Shown one piece after another: positions 35,062 to 45,053 of a stretch of DNA of 64,000 nt (position 1 is the first letter of the stretch; each line of letters starts with the position of its first letter). The DNA comes from JBKBKN01 sp046294625 (lineage in GTDB: Bacteria > Bacteroidota > Bacteroidia > M30B66): the NCBI GenBank assembly GCA_046294625.1, contig JBKBKN010000015.1, positions 27,846-91,845 of the forward strand, given 5' to 3'. The notes under the pieces were generated by a model. That model had not been told where the DNA came from. It saw nothing but the letters and a program-made list of their open reading frames with translations, and ran no database searches. The position numbers were made by a program, and so were the translations under genes.

Positions 35062-37695
35062 TTAATTCAAGCCCATCAATCTTTTTAATTCACTGAGCTT
35101 CAACAAGGCTTCAACCGGAGTGAGCGTATTGATATCAATGTGTTCAATATTTTTTCGAAGATCTGCAATAAGCGGGTCGTCGAGCTGAAAAAAACTCAAT
35201 TGTATTGGCGAGCTTAATTTATCTGTTTTCACCTTCTTACTGCTTTTTTCTGGACTCCCATTTTGATGCATTTGTTCTAACTCTTTGAGTATATGCTCTG
35301 CTCGTTCAACAATGGGTTTGGGCATTCCGGCCATCTTAGCTACATGGATTCCAAAAGAGTGTTCGCTACCTCCTCTTTTGAGTTTACGAAGGAAAATAAT
35401 CTTCTTGTCCACCTCTTTCACCGATACATTGAAATTTCGGATTCTCTGGAATCGGGCTTCCATATCATTGAGCTCATGATAATGTGTGGCAAAGAGTGTT
35501 TTTACTTTAAACTGTGGGTGTTCATGCAAATATTCTGCAATAGCCCATGCTATAGAGATGCCATCATAAGTGCTGGTTCCACGCCCAATTTCATCGAGCA
35601 ATATCAGGCTCCGTTCCGACAGGTTGTTCATGATCGATGCCGTTTCATTCATTTCCACCATAAAGGTAGATTCGCCAGATGAGATACTGTCTGATGCACC
35701 TACACGGGTAAAAATTTTATCTATGAGCCCTATTCTTGCGGCCTGAGCGGGAACAAAACAACCAATCTGTGCCATGATCACGATTAGGGCTGTTTGCCTG
35801 AGTAGTGCAGACTTTCCGGACATATTGGGTCCGGTAATCATTAAAATCTGCGAAGCGTCTGCATCGAGATACACATCATTATCCACATATTGTTCGCCAA
35901 GAGGCAAGAGCTGTTCGATTACCGGGTGCCTTCCTCCCTTAATATCTAAAATCAGACTTTCATCAAGCGCTGGTTTCTGATATTGATTTACTAAAGATAT
36001 GACGGCAAAATTCAGCAGACAATCTAGTCTTGCTATCAGTGATGCATTATGCTGAATGGGTTGAATATAATCGGAAAGGGCATTCACTAACTGCTCGAAG
36101 AGCATTTGCTCGAGTTGAAGAATTTTTTCTTCCGCTCCAAGAATTTTTTCTTCAAACTCTTTGAGCTCCGGAGTGATGTATCGTTCAGCATTGACCAGTG
36201 TTTGTTTTCTAATCCAGTCTGTGGGTACTTTATCTTTATGTGCATTGGTCACTTCAAGGTAATACCCGAATACATTATTGAAAGCAATCTTTAGCGAGGT
36301 GATTCCTGTTTTTTCAATTTCTCTTTGTTGTATTCGAAGCAGATAATTTTTCCCTTCTGTTTTGATAGCGCGAAGCTCATCCAGTTCTTCATGCACACTT
36401 TGCGCGATCACGCCGCCTTTGTTTATTTGTGCAGGAGCATCTTCGGCCAATTCTGTTTTTATTCTATGGCTGATTTCGGTGCAGGGATGAAATTGTGCTC
36501 CGATTTGTTGCAATATCTTATTATTACTTTTTTTACACAAGTCGATGATGGGTACAATAGCTGTCAAGGCCCTATTGAGTTGCAGTACTTCTCTGGGGTT
36601 GATGCGTTGCACAGCAACTTTAGCGATAATTCGTTCAAGGTCGCCAATTTGCTTGATCAGCTCCGATAATTCTTTGTTAAGGCTATCATCTTTGATAAAC
36701 AAATCAACCAAATCGAGTCGGTCGCGGATTTGTTGCAGGTCTTTAAGTGGTAAAGCTAACCACCTTCTCAGCAGGCGGGCTCCCATTGGCGTAATGGTTT
36801 GATTGAGGATATCAAACAAGGACTTTGCCTGTTCACCATTGGCATGAAAAAGTTCAAGGTTTTTCACCGTAAACCGATCAAGCCATACATATTGCGCTTC
36901 ATCTACGCGTGAAATACTGATGATGTGCGCAGTTTTGTGATGGTTTGTTTCATGCAGGTAATGCAGGCAGGTGCCGGCAGCAATACTACCTTCAATGAGC
37001 TCTTCAACACCAAATCCTTTAAGATTGCGTGTTTCAAATTGTTTCAGCAATAGCTCCCTTGTATAGTCTTCCTGAAAAACCCATTCATCCAATGCATAAG
37101 TAAGCCATTTCTCACCCAACGACTCTTTGAAGTTTCTAAGCTGCTGCTTTGCTACGAGCACTTCTCCGGGTTGAAAACTTTGGAGTAGCTTATCAGCATA
37201 ATCTTTGTTTCCTTGAGCGATGTAGAATTCTCCTGTGGAAATATCAAGAAAGCTAATTCCAATATGACTTTTTCCAAAATGAACTGCAGCTAGAAAATTG
37301 TTGCTTTTGTGGTCGAGTATTTTGTCGTTGATAGTGATTCCTGGAGTTACAAGTTCAGTAACCCCGCGCTTTACAATAGTTTTGGTTTGCTTTGGATCTT
37401 CTAACTGATCGCAAATTGCAACTCGATAGCCCGCTCTTACAAGTTTAGGAAGATAATTGTCGAGTGAATGGTGCGGAAAACCGGCCAATTCAACAAATGC
37501 GGCAGCACCATTTGCTCTTTTGGTCAACACAATTCCGAGAATGTTGGCTGTTTTGATTGCGTCTTCTCCGAATGTTTCGTAGAAATCGCCTACACGAAAC
37601 AGTAGTAGTGCATCCGGATATTTTGCCTTGATATTGTAATATTGCTTCATCAAGGGGGTTTCAGCATATTTTTTTTCGGACTCTTTGGTTTTCAA
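35062..37695 (-). CDS. mutS: DNA mismatch repair protein MutS
   Basis: This 877-residue protein has the standard length. The N-terminal mismatch-binding motif is present in VGDFYETFGEDA (Phe-x-Glu). The C-terminal ATPase shows GPNMSGKSALLRQTA (Walker A), SLILLDEIGRGTSTYDG (Walker B) and TLFATHYHEL. It recognises mismatches and recruits MutL, which is not in the window. The gene is convergent with the ribosomal protein operon and divergent from the SpoU methylase 37 bp away. Confidence 0.98.
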   Translation of the reverse strand: MKTKESEKKYAETPLMKQYYNIKAKYPDALLLFRVGDFYETFGEDAIKTANILGIVLTKRANGAAAFVELAGFPHHSLDNYLPKLVRAGYRVAICDQLEDPKQTKTIVKRGVTELVTPGITINDKILDHKSNNFLAAVHFGKSHIGISFLDISTGEFYIAQGNKDYADKLLQSFQPGEVLVAKQQLRNFKESLGEKWLTYALDEWVFQEDYTRELLLKQFETRNLKGFGVEELIEGSIAAGTCLHYLHETNHHKTAHIISISRVDEAQYVWLDRFTVKNLELFHANGEQAKSLFDILNQTITPMGARLLRRWLALPLKDLQQIRDRLDLVDLFIKDDSLNKELSELIKQIGDLERIIAKVAVQRINPREVLQLNRALTAIVPIIDLCKKSNNKILQQIGAQFHPCTEISHRIKTELAEDAPAQINKGGVIAQSVHEELDELRAIKTEGKNYLLRIQQREIEKTGITSLKIAFNNVFGYYLEVTNAHKDKVPTDWIRKQTLVNAERYITPELKEFEEKILGAEEKILQLEQMLFEQLVNALSDYIQPIQHNASLIARLDCLLNFAVISLVNQYQKPALDESLILDIKGGRHPVIEQLLPLGEQYVDNDVYLDADASQILMITGPNMSGKSALLRQTALIVIMAQIGCFVPAQAARIGLIDKIFTRVGASDSISSGESTFMVEMNETASIMNNLSERSLILLDEIGRGTSTYDGISIAWAIAEYLHEHPQFKVKTLFATHYHELNDMEARFQRIRNFNVSVKEVDKKIIFLRKLKRGGSEHSFGIHVAKMAGMPKPIVERAEHILKELEQMHQNGSPEKSSKKVKTDKLSSPIQLSFFQLDDPLIADLRKNIEHIDINTLTPVEALLKLSELKRLMGLN

Positions 37696-37732
37696 AGCTT
37701 AATATTGTGGATTAAATGATAGATAGTTTAGA

Positions 37733-38266
37733 ATGCGAAAGTTAAGCAATAGGGAATTAAACCGGAAACATGTTGATGAATTTAAAGACGCCGGAAAAAC
37801 GCCAGTTATTATTATCTTGGATAATGTGCGAAGCTTGCTCAATATTGGTTCAATATTTCGCACTGCCGATGCTTTTCTGGTTGAAGCGATTTATTTGACA
37901 GGAATATGTGCATGTCCTCCTGATAAAGATATTCAGAAGACCGCCCTTGGCGCTACCGAAACGGTGACATGGAAGTATTTTGAGAAAGTAGAAGATGCGG
38001 CCAAAGATGCACAAGGGAAAGGCTATGAACTAGTGCTTATTGAGCAGACCGACAAAAGTGTGAGTTTGCCTGAGTATCTACCTTCAAAAACACATTCAGG
38101 TGTGGCGCTCGTGTTTGGTAATGAAGTGAAAGGTGTCAGTGAATCCTTGTTGGCCTTATCAGATTTGGCGGTAGAAGTACCTCAATTTGGAAGTAAACAC
38201 TCCTTTAATATTGCTGTCTGTGCAGGAATAGTATTATATGATGTTTATCAGAAGATACATAAATGA
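37733..38266 (+). CDS. SpoU/TrmH-family RNA 2'-O-methyltransferase
   Basis: This 177-residue SPOUT enzyme has motif 1 (DNVRSLLNIGSIFRTADAF, with the conserved Asn and Arg), motif 2 (GVALVFGNEVKGVSES) and motif 3 (VEVPQFGSKHSFNIAVCAGIVLYD). The knotted fold binds SAM. It methylates ribose in tRNA or rRNA, but the target nucleotide cannot be read from sequence. No extra N- or C-terminal domain is present. Confidence 0.92.
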   Translation: MRKLSNRELNRKHVDEFKDAGKTPVIIILDNVRSLLNIGSIFRTADAFLVEAIYLTGICACPPDKDIQKTALGATETVTWKYFEKVEDAAKDAQGKGYELVLIEQTDKSVSLPEYLPSKTHSGVALVFGNEVKGVSESLLALSDLAVEVPQFGSKHSFNIAVCAGIVLYDVYQKIHK

Positions 38267-38296
38267 AAAAAGCCCCGCGAGGGCGGGGCTTTTTTA
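38265..38296. terminator. bidirectional terminator
   Basis: GCCCCGC (38272-38278) pairs with GCGGGGC (38283-38289). An A run precedes and a T run follows, and it separates two convergent genes. Confidence 0.93.
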
Positions 38297-38317
38297 TGAA
38301 ATATTCTAGACTTGGGA

Positions 38318-40033
38318 TTATTTGACAATTCCTTGAAATGCGCTATCGCTGCGGAAATTTCTGAACTCAATATCTCTTTTAGCTCTCGCTGCAAATGCAT
38401 TGTTTTTTGCAATTGCCGAAGTCAGATTGCTGATTACGCCATCTTTATTGTTGTTGCGAGCAGCAATTACAGCCTTCAAATATAAACCTTCAGCAGAATC
38501 TTTATCGTCAGAGCAATCTACCGTTTGCGCAGCTCCTGAAATATTGCCGGATAATAGTTTTGCAAGTGCAGGATTGTGTCCGCAAGCTGAGCCATAGCTG
38601 CTTACTGCTTCGCTATATCTGGCAGTGGCAACTGACCAGTTTCCAAGATTATAGCGTGCATCGTCGCCAGCGGCAGAAGCTGCTCTATAGAAATCACCTG
38701 CTGCTTTCACATCGCCTTTGAGCATGGCAACAACACCCAAGTTATTTTTCACGATTGGTGTATTTGGCTTCACGCGATCAGCTTTTTCGAATTCGGCTTG
38801 TGCTTCATTGATTCTGCCCATTTGAAGCATAATCACACCTGCATTGTTAAATCCTCTCCAATCTTCAGGGAACAGGCGGGCATGTGATTGGTAAGCACGC
38901 AGTTTTGCCGCATCTTCGGCTTGAAGGCTTGCTCCGTAAAGTAATTCTTCTGAACCTAACTGATCAGGTTGTGAAGTTGCTAAACTTCTGATTTCATCGT
39001 CGGTGCGAGTTTTCTTTTTCACAATCAAGTTAATTTCTGCACGACGGAGTCTTGGAAAGTAAGCGTTGTAAATAGGGTCGTAGCTGGCAAGTTTACGAAA
39101 CTGAGCTTCTCTCTCTTCCGGATCCTGAACGTTATTGATAATTCTGATGGCTTCGTCGCGTCCTGAAATATCAGACTGTTGAAGTTTTTCTTTCAATCCG
39201 GACCAGTCTTCAAAGTTTGTTGTAATAGGTGAATAAAAACCTTTATTGGTTACAGCAGCTACTTTGTTTTTTCTCAAATGAGAAGCTACCACTTTGTACG
39301 CTTCATCGGCGCGGCGATCTGCCAGCATATTGTTTCTTCTCAACTCACCTTCTGGAGATGCATATCCATAAATATCCAGTTTTTGAAACTCACTGCCGTC
39401 TATAGAGCGGTCTGTGGCAAACTTGAAAAGATTTACCATTTCATCGCTTTGCAATTCTGCTGATCTAACAGACCATTGATCTTTAAGATAATAAATATTG
39501 GCTTTCTGCGTAATGGTTGGGTTCTTGTCAAACTGATCGGCAGCGATAATAGCTCTGTCGTCCTTTTTCAGTAATTTAGATGTGGTTACAGTACCTTCAC
39601 CGATTTTCACAGCCGGAATCTCAATTCTTCTTGATCTGTGTTGAATGGTGGCACGAAGCTCTACTGTTACTTCTTCCATCCCATTTTCAAACAAGAGTTT
39701 ATCGTTGATATCAAATTTACCACCATCTCTAAAGCCAATTGTTTTACCTTCAGCTTTAGATTTTTCACCGATTAGTGTTGTCGATTTTATTGGTCTTTCT
39801 CCTCCTTGATAAACGATGTAGGGTGTAACCACCATGGCTGCTCTCCTATGGAAAAATGTAGCAGGGAAACTACCATTGACATTAATCTTGATGCTGTCAG
39901 CATGTACTTCAAGCGGATTAGGGGTTGCTTGATAGTTCACATTGTTGGCATTTCTAACCATTTTTTTAACTCCGCAACTGTTCAGGAACATTCCGAAAAC
40001 GATTGCGAATGATGCGATGATGATTCTTTTCAT
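38318..40033 (-). CDS. TPR lipoprotein with an embedded OmpA-like motif
   Basis: This 571-residue protein has a signal with lipobox FLNSC near residue 20. Residues about 25-190 are beta-rich. Residues about 212-300 include LDIYGYASPEGELRRNNMLADRRADEAYKVV, which resembles the peptidoglycan-binding core of OmpA domains (GYASPEG, RA). Residues about 360-470 carry TPR-like helices (WRGFNNAGVIMLQMGRINEAQAEFEKA). This architecture is common in Bacteroidota surface lipoproteins of unknown role. A function in anchoring the outer membrane to peptidoglycan is a reasonable guess. Confidence 0.75.
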   Translation of the reverse strand: MKRIIIASFAIVFGMFLNSCGVKKMVRNANNVNYQATPNPLEVHADSIKINVNGSFPATFFHRRAAMVVTPYIVYQGGERPIKSTTLIGEKSKAEGKTIGFRDGGKFDINDKLLFENGMEEVTVELRATIQHRSRRIEIPAVKIGEGTVTTSKLLKKDDRAIIAADQFDKNPTITQKANIYYLKDQWSVRSAELQSDEMVNLFKFATDRSIDGSEFQKLDIYGYASPEGELRRNNMLADRRADEAYKVVASHLRKNKVAAVTNKGFYSPITTNFEDWSGLKEKLQQSDISGRDEAIRIINNVQDPEEREAQFRKLASYDPIYNAYFPRLRRAEINLIVKKKTRTDDEIRSLATSQPDQLGSEELLYGASLQAEDAAKLRAYQSHARLFPEDWRGFNNAGVIMLQMGRINEAQAEFEKADRVKPNTPIVKNNLGVVAMLKGDVKAAGDFYRAASAAGDDARYNLGNWSVATARYSEAVSSYGSACGHNPALAKLLSGNISGAAQTVDCSDDKDSAEGLYLKAVIAARNNNKDGVISNLTSAIAKNNAFAARAKRDIEFRNFRSDSAFQGIVK

Positions 40034-40213
40034 AGATTTTCGTTTTTATTTTTTGGTAGCAGGTTATCTGAATTCCTATCGACCGGTTTTTCTTTAGGTG
40101 TTTTATTAAGGCGGCAAAAGTACAATTTCAATTTTTATTTGTGCAAATATTTAATAAACAATAAGCAAAAGATAATCAGTATTTTAGCTATTTTTAATCA
40201 AATTTACAATACG

Positions 40214-40726
40214 TTACAAATCACCAAACCAATCTGAATGGTATATGATTTGAGTTGCATTTTCATCGACACATTCATCAAATAATTGAGATACGTTTTT
40301 GTTTAACAAAGGGTGAATTAAATTTCCATTTAATTCGCGAAGTGGAGCAAGCGTAAATAGCCGTAAATGCAAGCGTGGATGAGGGATTTGTAGTGTTTGT
40401 TGATCGATGACTAGGTCTTCAACAAACAGAATATCAATATCTATCAATCGATCTTCATAATCCAGTATTTGTTTTTCAGATCTCCCAAGTTGTTTCTCAA
40501 TGTGTTTTATTTTGTCAAGTAGTTCGAAAGGGGAGAGTGCAGTGCTCAAATGTAGTACAGCATTGTAAAAACTGTTTGTTGAAGTATAGCCCCAGGCAAC
40601 GGATTCATAGATAGATGAGGTTTTTTTCAAGGGCCCGCATTGATTACAAATCAATCGTGTTGCATCTAATAGATTCTGAAGTCGGTTGCCTAAATTGGTT
40701 CCTAAAAGGAGGTAAACATTTTGCAT
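40214..40726 (-). CDS. folK: 2-amino-4-hydroxy-6-hydroxymethyldihydropteridine pyrophosphokinase
   Basis: This 170-residue protein is a single-domain HPPK with the N-terminal VYLLLGTNLGNR, SSIYESVAWG and the signature DRLIDIDILFVEDLVI (metal-binding Asp pair) followed by IPHPRLHLRLFTLAPL. It uses ATP to pyrophosphorylate hydroxymethyldihydropterin in folate synthesis. It diverges from sppA, a neighbour often seen in Bacteroidota. Confidence 0.96.
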   Translation of the reverse strand: MQNVYLLLGTNLGNRLQNLLDATRLICNQCGPLKKTSSIYESVAWGYTSTNSFYNAVLHLSTALSPFELLDKIKHIEKQLGRSEKQILDYEDRLIDIDILFVEDLVIDQQTLQIPHPRLHLRLFTLAPLRELNGNLIHPLLNKNVSQLFDECVDENATQIIYHSDWFGDL

Positions 40727-40811
40727 TGCTGCAAAAGTAAGCTTGTAAAAGCATTCAACGTTTCTCAGTTTGCACGATAATACAATTTGTTTTTTTGTTG
40801 AATATCAGTTG

Positions 40812-40840
40812 TTTGCAATTTATTTGTAGGAATACTTTCG
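40812..40840 (+). promoter_or_regulatory. candidate promoter of sppA
   Basis: TTTG (40812-40815) and TACTTTCG (40833-40840, one mismatch) are 17 nt apart. The sppA ATG follows 71 nt later. Confidence 0.4.
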
Positions 40841-40911
40841 CATAGTGTAACTTTTTTGATTAATTGCAATCATATAGATCAAATCAAAAATCACGTAAAC
40901 AACAATAAACT

Positions 40912-42669
40912 ATGAGATCTTTTTTTAAAATTATGCTTGCCACAATGGTTGGCTTCCTTGTCATCAATATTTTTCTATTGTTGATTTTTATTGGAATAGC
41001 CGGCTCGCTTGGCAAAGAAAAAGAAGTTGAGCTTAAACCCAATTCAGTTCTTCACTTAAAGCTTGATCAGCCAATAAATGATCGCAGTTCGGATAATCCG
41101 TTTGAAAATTTCAGTTTTTCTGGCCTTTCCGGGGAGCGCCCGGTTGGACTTCACGATATCTTAAACAATTTGGAGAAAGCAGCCAAGGATGATAATATTC
41201 AGGGAATTTTCCTTGATATCTCGTCTATTCCCACTGGTTTAGCTTCGATTGAAGAGATTAGAAATGCGCTCCGCAAGTTCAAAGATTCCGGAAAATATAT
41301 TTACGCTTATAGCGAAACGTATAGTCAGCCTGCTGTATATGTTATGAGTGTAGCAGATCAGGTTTACATGCACCCGATGGGTTATCTGGAGTTGAAAGGA
41401 CTTCGTGCAGAATTGATGTTCTTCAAAGGCGTTTTGGAAAAGATTGGTGTAGAGCCGATGGTATTCAAGCATGGTAAATTTAAAAGTGCAGTTGAGCCCT
41501 TTATTTCTGATAAAATGAGTGATGCCAACAGAGAGCAAATTAAGGTTTATATGGGCAGTCTATGGAATCACATGACAGCAGGTATTGCCGCAGGTCGTAA
41601 AATTGATCAAACTTTGGTGTTGGAATATGCCAACACACTTCGTATTCAAAATGCGGAAGACGCCAAAGAGGTAAACATGATTGATGCCATTAAATATCGT
41701 GATGAAGTGCTGGAGATTTTTAAAGAAAAAACCGGTGCAGAAAAGTTAGACAAAATCAATTTTGTTAGCCTTTCAAAGTATAATAAAGTGAAAGATAAAA
41801 AGGAGCGTGGCAAAGGAGATAAGATTGCGGTGATCTTTGCCGAAGGCGAAATTGTAGATGGGGAAGGTGAAACAAGCAATGTAGGCTCTGAACGCTTTAC
41901 AAAAGCGATCCGCAAAGCCAGATTAGATGAGAAGGTGAAAGCTGTTGTGCTTCGCGTAAATTCACCGGGAGGCTCTGCTTTGGCTTCAGAAAGCATTTGG
42001 AGAGAAATAGAAGAAACTAAGAAGGTGAAACCGGTGGTGACCTCAATGGGTGATGTGGCCGCTTCAGGTGGGTACTATATTGCTTGCAATTCAAATAAAA
42101 TATTTGCCAACCCCACTACGATTACAGGATCTATTGGGGTGTTCGGCCTTTTATTCAATGCAAAGAAGATGTTAAATGAAAAATTGGGCGTTACCATTGA
42201 TACGGTTAAAACAAGCCAGTATGCCGATTTCATGTCGCAATCTCGTCCTGTGACCAGTGCAGAAGCAATCATCATTCAAAATCGAATAGAAGAGATTTAT
42301 GACAATTTCATTACACGTGTGGCTGAAGGGCGTGGGATGAATAAAGCAGATGTAGATAGTATTGGTCAAGGTAGGGTATGGTCAGGAATAGATGCAAAAC
42401 GAATAGGTTTAATCGATGAGTTTGGCGGATTGGAAAAAGCTATTGAAGCAGCAGCTGAATTAGCCGAAATCAAAGAATATCGTGTAACAGCTCTTCCTGA
42501 GCGCAAAGATTTCATGAGTGAGTTATTGAAAAGCCTAAGCGGCGATTCTGAAGCATCAATTCTAGAGAAACTCTTCGGGGAAAATTACAAGCAAATCATC
42601 ATGATGAAGGATGCGCAGCGTTTGGGTAATTACCAAATGCGTATGCCTTTCTATATTGAGGTGAAATAA
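40912..42669 (+). CDS. sppA: signal peptide peptidase SppA (67-kDa type)
   Basis: The protein has 585 residues. An N-terminal membrane anchor (about 8-30) is followed by two tandem SppA/S49 domains. The catalytic dyad is split: Lys191 in KFKSAVEPF (first domain) and nucleophile Ser385 in DVAASGGYYIA (second domain), matching E. coli K209 and S409. It degrades cleaved signal peptides in the membrane. The length is typical of the long form. Confidence 0.95.
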   Translation: MRSFFKIMLATMVGFLVINIFLLLIFIGIAGSLGKEKEVELKPNSVLHLKLDQPINDRSSDNPFENFSFSGLSGERPVGLHDILNNLEKAAKDDNIQGIFLDISSIPTGLASIEEIRNALRKFKDSGKYIYAYSETYSQPAVYVMSVADQVYMHPMGYLELKGLRAELMFFKGVLEKIGVEPMVFKHGKFKSAVEPFISDKMSDANREQIKVYMGSLWNHMTAGIAAGRKIDQTLVLEYANTLRIQNAEDAKEVNMIDAIKYRDEVLEIFKEKTGAEKLDKINFVSLSKYNKVKDKKERGKGDKIAVIFAEGEIVDGEGETSNVGSERFTKAIRKARLDEKVKAVVLRVNSPGGSALASESIWREIEETKKVKPVVTSMGDVAASGGYYIACNSNKIFANPTTITGSIGVFGLLFNAKKMLNEKLGVTIDTVKTSQYADFMSQSRPVTSAEAIIIQNRIEEIYDNFITRVAEGRGMNKADVDSIGQGRVWSGIDAKRIGLIDEFGGLEKAIEAAAELAEIKEYRVTALPERKDFMSELLKSLSGDSEASILEKLFGENYKQIIMMKDAQRLGNYQMRMPFYIEVK

Positions 42670-42696
42670 ATTCTATCAATAACAACAATATCAAAT

Positions 42697-42721
42697 AAAA
42701 AGCCCGAGAGATCGGGCTTTT
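42697..42721. terminator. bidirectional terminator between sppA and pdhC
   Basis: AGCCCGA (42701-42707) pairs with TCGGGCT (42712-42718) around GAGA, with A and T tracts on either side. Confidence 0.9.
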
Positions 42722-42726
42722 ATATT

Positions 42727-43962
42727 TTAGGCAAGCATCTTTACCGGATTTTCTAGATATTCCTTGAAAGTACTCAAGAACTGGGCGCCTGTTACACCAT
42801 CTACCACACGGTGATCACAGGAGAGTGTTACTTTCATAATGTTTCCGGGAACTACCTGTCCATTTTTCACCACAGGCTTTTGTTGAATGCTGCCCACGGC
42901 AAGAATACACGCATCCGGTGGATTGATGATGGCTGTGAATTCATCAATATCAAACATGCCCAAATTGCTGATGGTAAAGGTATTTCCTTCCCAGTCGGCA
43001 GGTTGTAATTTCTTTGCTTTGGCTTTCACACTGTATGCCTTCACTTCTTCAGAAATCTGTGAAAGTGATTTGTGATCGGTAAATCGAACCACCGGTACCA
43101 ATAAGCCTTCATCCACTGCCATAGCAACACCAATATTAATATGTTGATTATATCTTATTTTGTCACCCAACCATGAAGAATTGATTTTTGGGTGTTTTCT
43201 TAAGGCCATAGCTGCAGCTTTCACCACCAAATCATTGAAAGAAATCTTCACTTCCCCAGAGTCATTAATGGCGCTTCTGGTGTGCATCGCTTGCTCCATG
43301 TCAATTTCGATGGTGAGGTAAAAATGCGGCGCTGAAAATTTACTTTCGGCCAAACGGCGTGCAATGGTTTTGCGCATTTGTGAAACAGGCTCTTCGGTAA
43401 AGCTTTCCTGACCCAGCACAGCCGTGGAAATTGTTTTTGAAGCAGTTGCGGCAGTTGGTGCAAAATTTTCTACATCACGTTTCACAATTCTACCTCCGTC
43501 GCCAGAGCCTTGCACCTGCTTGATATCAATTCCTTTATCTTCGGCAAGCTTTTTAGCTAACGGGGATGCTTTTAATCTGGCATCAGATACAGAATCAGTC
43601 TTTACCGGTTCAACTGCAGAAACAGGAGCAGCTACTGACTTTTCTTCTTTTTTCTCCTCAATAACAGGTTCATTTTTGGCTGGTGAAGCTGATGCACCAG
43701 AAAGCAAAGCGCTGATATCTTCTCCTTCTTTTCCCAAAATTGCCAAAATGGAATCAACAGGAGCACCCTTGCCTTCTTCCACCCCGATGTGGAGCAATAC
43801 ACCATCCTGAAAGGATTCGAAGTCCATGGTGGCTTTATCAGTTTCGATTTCGGCAAGTAATTCGCCTGCTGATACTTTATCACCAACTTTTTTATGCCAT
43901 TTCGATACCACTCCTTCAGTCATGGTATCGCTCAGTTTGGGCATTTTTACAATTTCTGCCAT
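42727..43962 (-). CDS. pdhC: pyruvate dehydrogenase E2, dihydrolipoamide acetyltransferase
   Basis: The protein has 411 residues with one lipoyl domain at 1-78 (lipoylated Lys43 in ETDKATMDFES), an Ala/Pro/Glu-rich linker, a peripheral subunit-binding domain at about 130-165 (SPLAKKLAEDKGID), and the catalytic core with HRVVDGVTGAQF (His384, Asp388) at the C terminus. It moves the acetyl group from E1 to CoA. Many relatives carry two lipoyl domains and this one has a single copy. It sits 31 bp downstream of the E1alpha gene, and E1beta is not here. Pyruvate is the most likely substrate, but a branched-chain 2-oxoacid cannot be excluded. Confidence 0.92.
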   Translation of the reverse strand: MAEIVKMPKLSDTMTEGVVSKWHKKVGDKVSAGELLAEIETDKATMDFESFQDGVLLHIGVEEGKGAPVDSILAILGKEGEDISALLSGASASPAKNEPVIEEKKEEKSVAAPVSAVEPVKTDSVSDARLKASPLAKKLAEDKGIDIKQVQGSGDGGRIVKRDVENFAPTAATASKTISTAVLGQESFTEEPVSQMRKTIARRLAESKFSAPHFYLTIEIDMEQAMHTRSAINDSGEVKISFNDLVVKAAAMALRKHPKINSSWLGDKIRYNQHINIGVAMAVDEGLLVPVVRFTDHKSLSQISEEVKAYSVKAKAKKLQPADWEGNTFTISNLGMFDIDEFTAIINPPDACILAVGSIQQKPVVKNGQVVPGNIMKVTLSCDHRVVDGVTGAQFLSTFKEYLENPVKMLA

Positions 43963-43993
43963 ATTTATTTCGCTTTATTGTTTGATGGTTTTA

Positions 43994-44995
43994 TTAATCC
44001 ATAATATAAGGGTAATCTTCCTGAACATAAACATCTTTGTATAGTTCAGATGCATCTGGAAATGGTGACTCTTCGGCAAATTGAACAGACTCTTCTATTT
44101 GTGCTTTCACCCTTTCATGAATGGCTTCAATTTCTGCTTCAGTGGCAAAGTTGTTTTCTTGAATAATTCTTAACACTTTCTCAATCGGATCCTGAGACTT
44201 GTACTCTTCCACTTCTTCTTTGGTTCGATATTTACCAGGGTCAGACATGGAGTGCCCTTTAAACCTGTAGGTTTTTATTTCCAATAGCGTGGGTCCATCG
44301 CCGCGTCTGGCGCGTTCTATGGCTTCGGCGGTCGCATCGTGCACTGCTTCTACGGTCATTCCATCTACTGCAAAACTAGGCATATCATATGAGCAACCTA
44401 TTTTGTAAAGGTCAGTCACATTGCTGGTTCGCTCTACGGAAGTTCCCATGGCATAGTTATTATTCTCAATGATAAACACCACGGGCAATTTCCACAACAT
44501 GGCCATGTTGAATGCTTCGTGTAAAGCGCCCTGTCGTACTGCTCCGTCGCCCATGAAACACAGGGTAACATTGTTGGTTCCTAAATATTTTTCAGCAAAG
44601 GCAATGCCCGCTCCAAGTGGAATTTGTCCACCTACAATTCCATGTCCACCAAAAAAGCGATGCTCCGCAGAAAACATGTGCATCGACCCTCCTTTACCTT
44701 TCGAACAGCCGGTAATTTTACCAAAAAGCTCAGCCATTACTGCACGGGGTGCCATACCGCGGGCTATTGGATGTACGTGATCGCGATAGGCGGTAATCAT
44801 ATTGTCATCTGAACCCATTGCAGAGTTAGAGCCTGCAACTGTAGCTTCTTGCCCGATATACAAATGACAGAAACCTTTGATTTTTTGCTGAATGTAAAGC
44901 TGGCCTGCTTTCTCTTCAAATCGTCTGTAAAGTAGCATTTCTTCATACCACTTCAGATATTGCTCTTTGGAAAACTTTAGTTTCGACATCTTCAA
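43994..44995 (-). CDS. pdhA: pyruvate dehydrogenase E1 component, alpha subunit
   Basis: This 333-residue protein matches the E1alpha subunit of the alpha2beta2 complexes. GGSMHMFS, GHGIVGGQIPLGAGIAFAEK and the thiamine diphosphate/Mg motif (GDGAVRQGALHEAFNMAMLW to NNNYAMGTS) are intact, and the phosphorylation-loop region YRFKGHSMSDPGKYR is present. It decarboxylates pyruvate with the beta subunit, which is encoded elsewhere. A clear promoter lies upstream. Confidence 0.95.
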   Translation of the reverse strand: MKMSKLKFSKEQYLKWYEEMLLYRRFEEKAGQLYIQQKIKGFCHLYIGQEATVAGSNSAMGSDDNMITAYRDHVHPIARGMAPRAVMAELFGKITGCSKGKGGSMHMFSAEHRFFGGHGIVGGQIPLGAGIAFAEKYLGTNNVTLCFMGDGAVRQGALHEAFNMAMLWKLPVVFIIENNNYAMGTSVERTSNVTDLYKIGCSYDMPSFAVDGMTVEAVHDATAEAIERARRGDGPTLLEIKTYRFKGHSMSDPGKYRTKEEVEEYKSQDPIEKVLRIIQENNFATEAEIEAIHERVKAQIEESVQFAEESPFPDASELYKDVYVQEDYPYIMD

Positions 44996-45006
44996 AATTT
45001 TGGTCG

Positions 45007-45035
45007 CAAATTTATAAATAAAACAACGTTATCAA
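45007..45035 (-). promoter_or_regulatory. promoter of pdhA-pdhC
   Basis: On the minus strand TTG (45035-45033), 18 nt, TAAATTTG (45014-45007) fits the Bacteroidota consensus. The pdhA ATG at 44995 follows 11 nt later. Confidence 0.65.
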
Positions 45036-45053
45036 TAATCGGTTGCGAGATTG

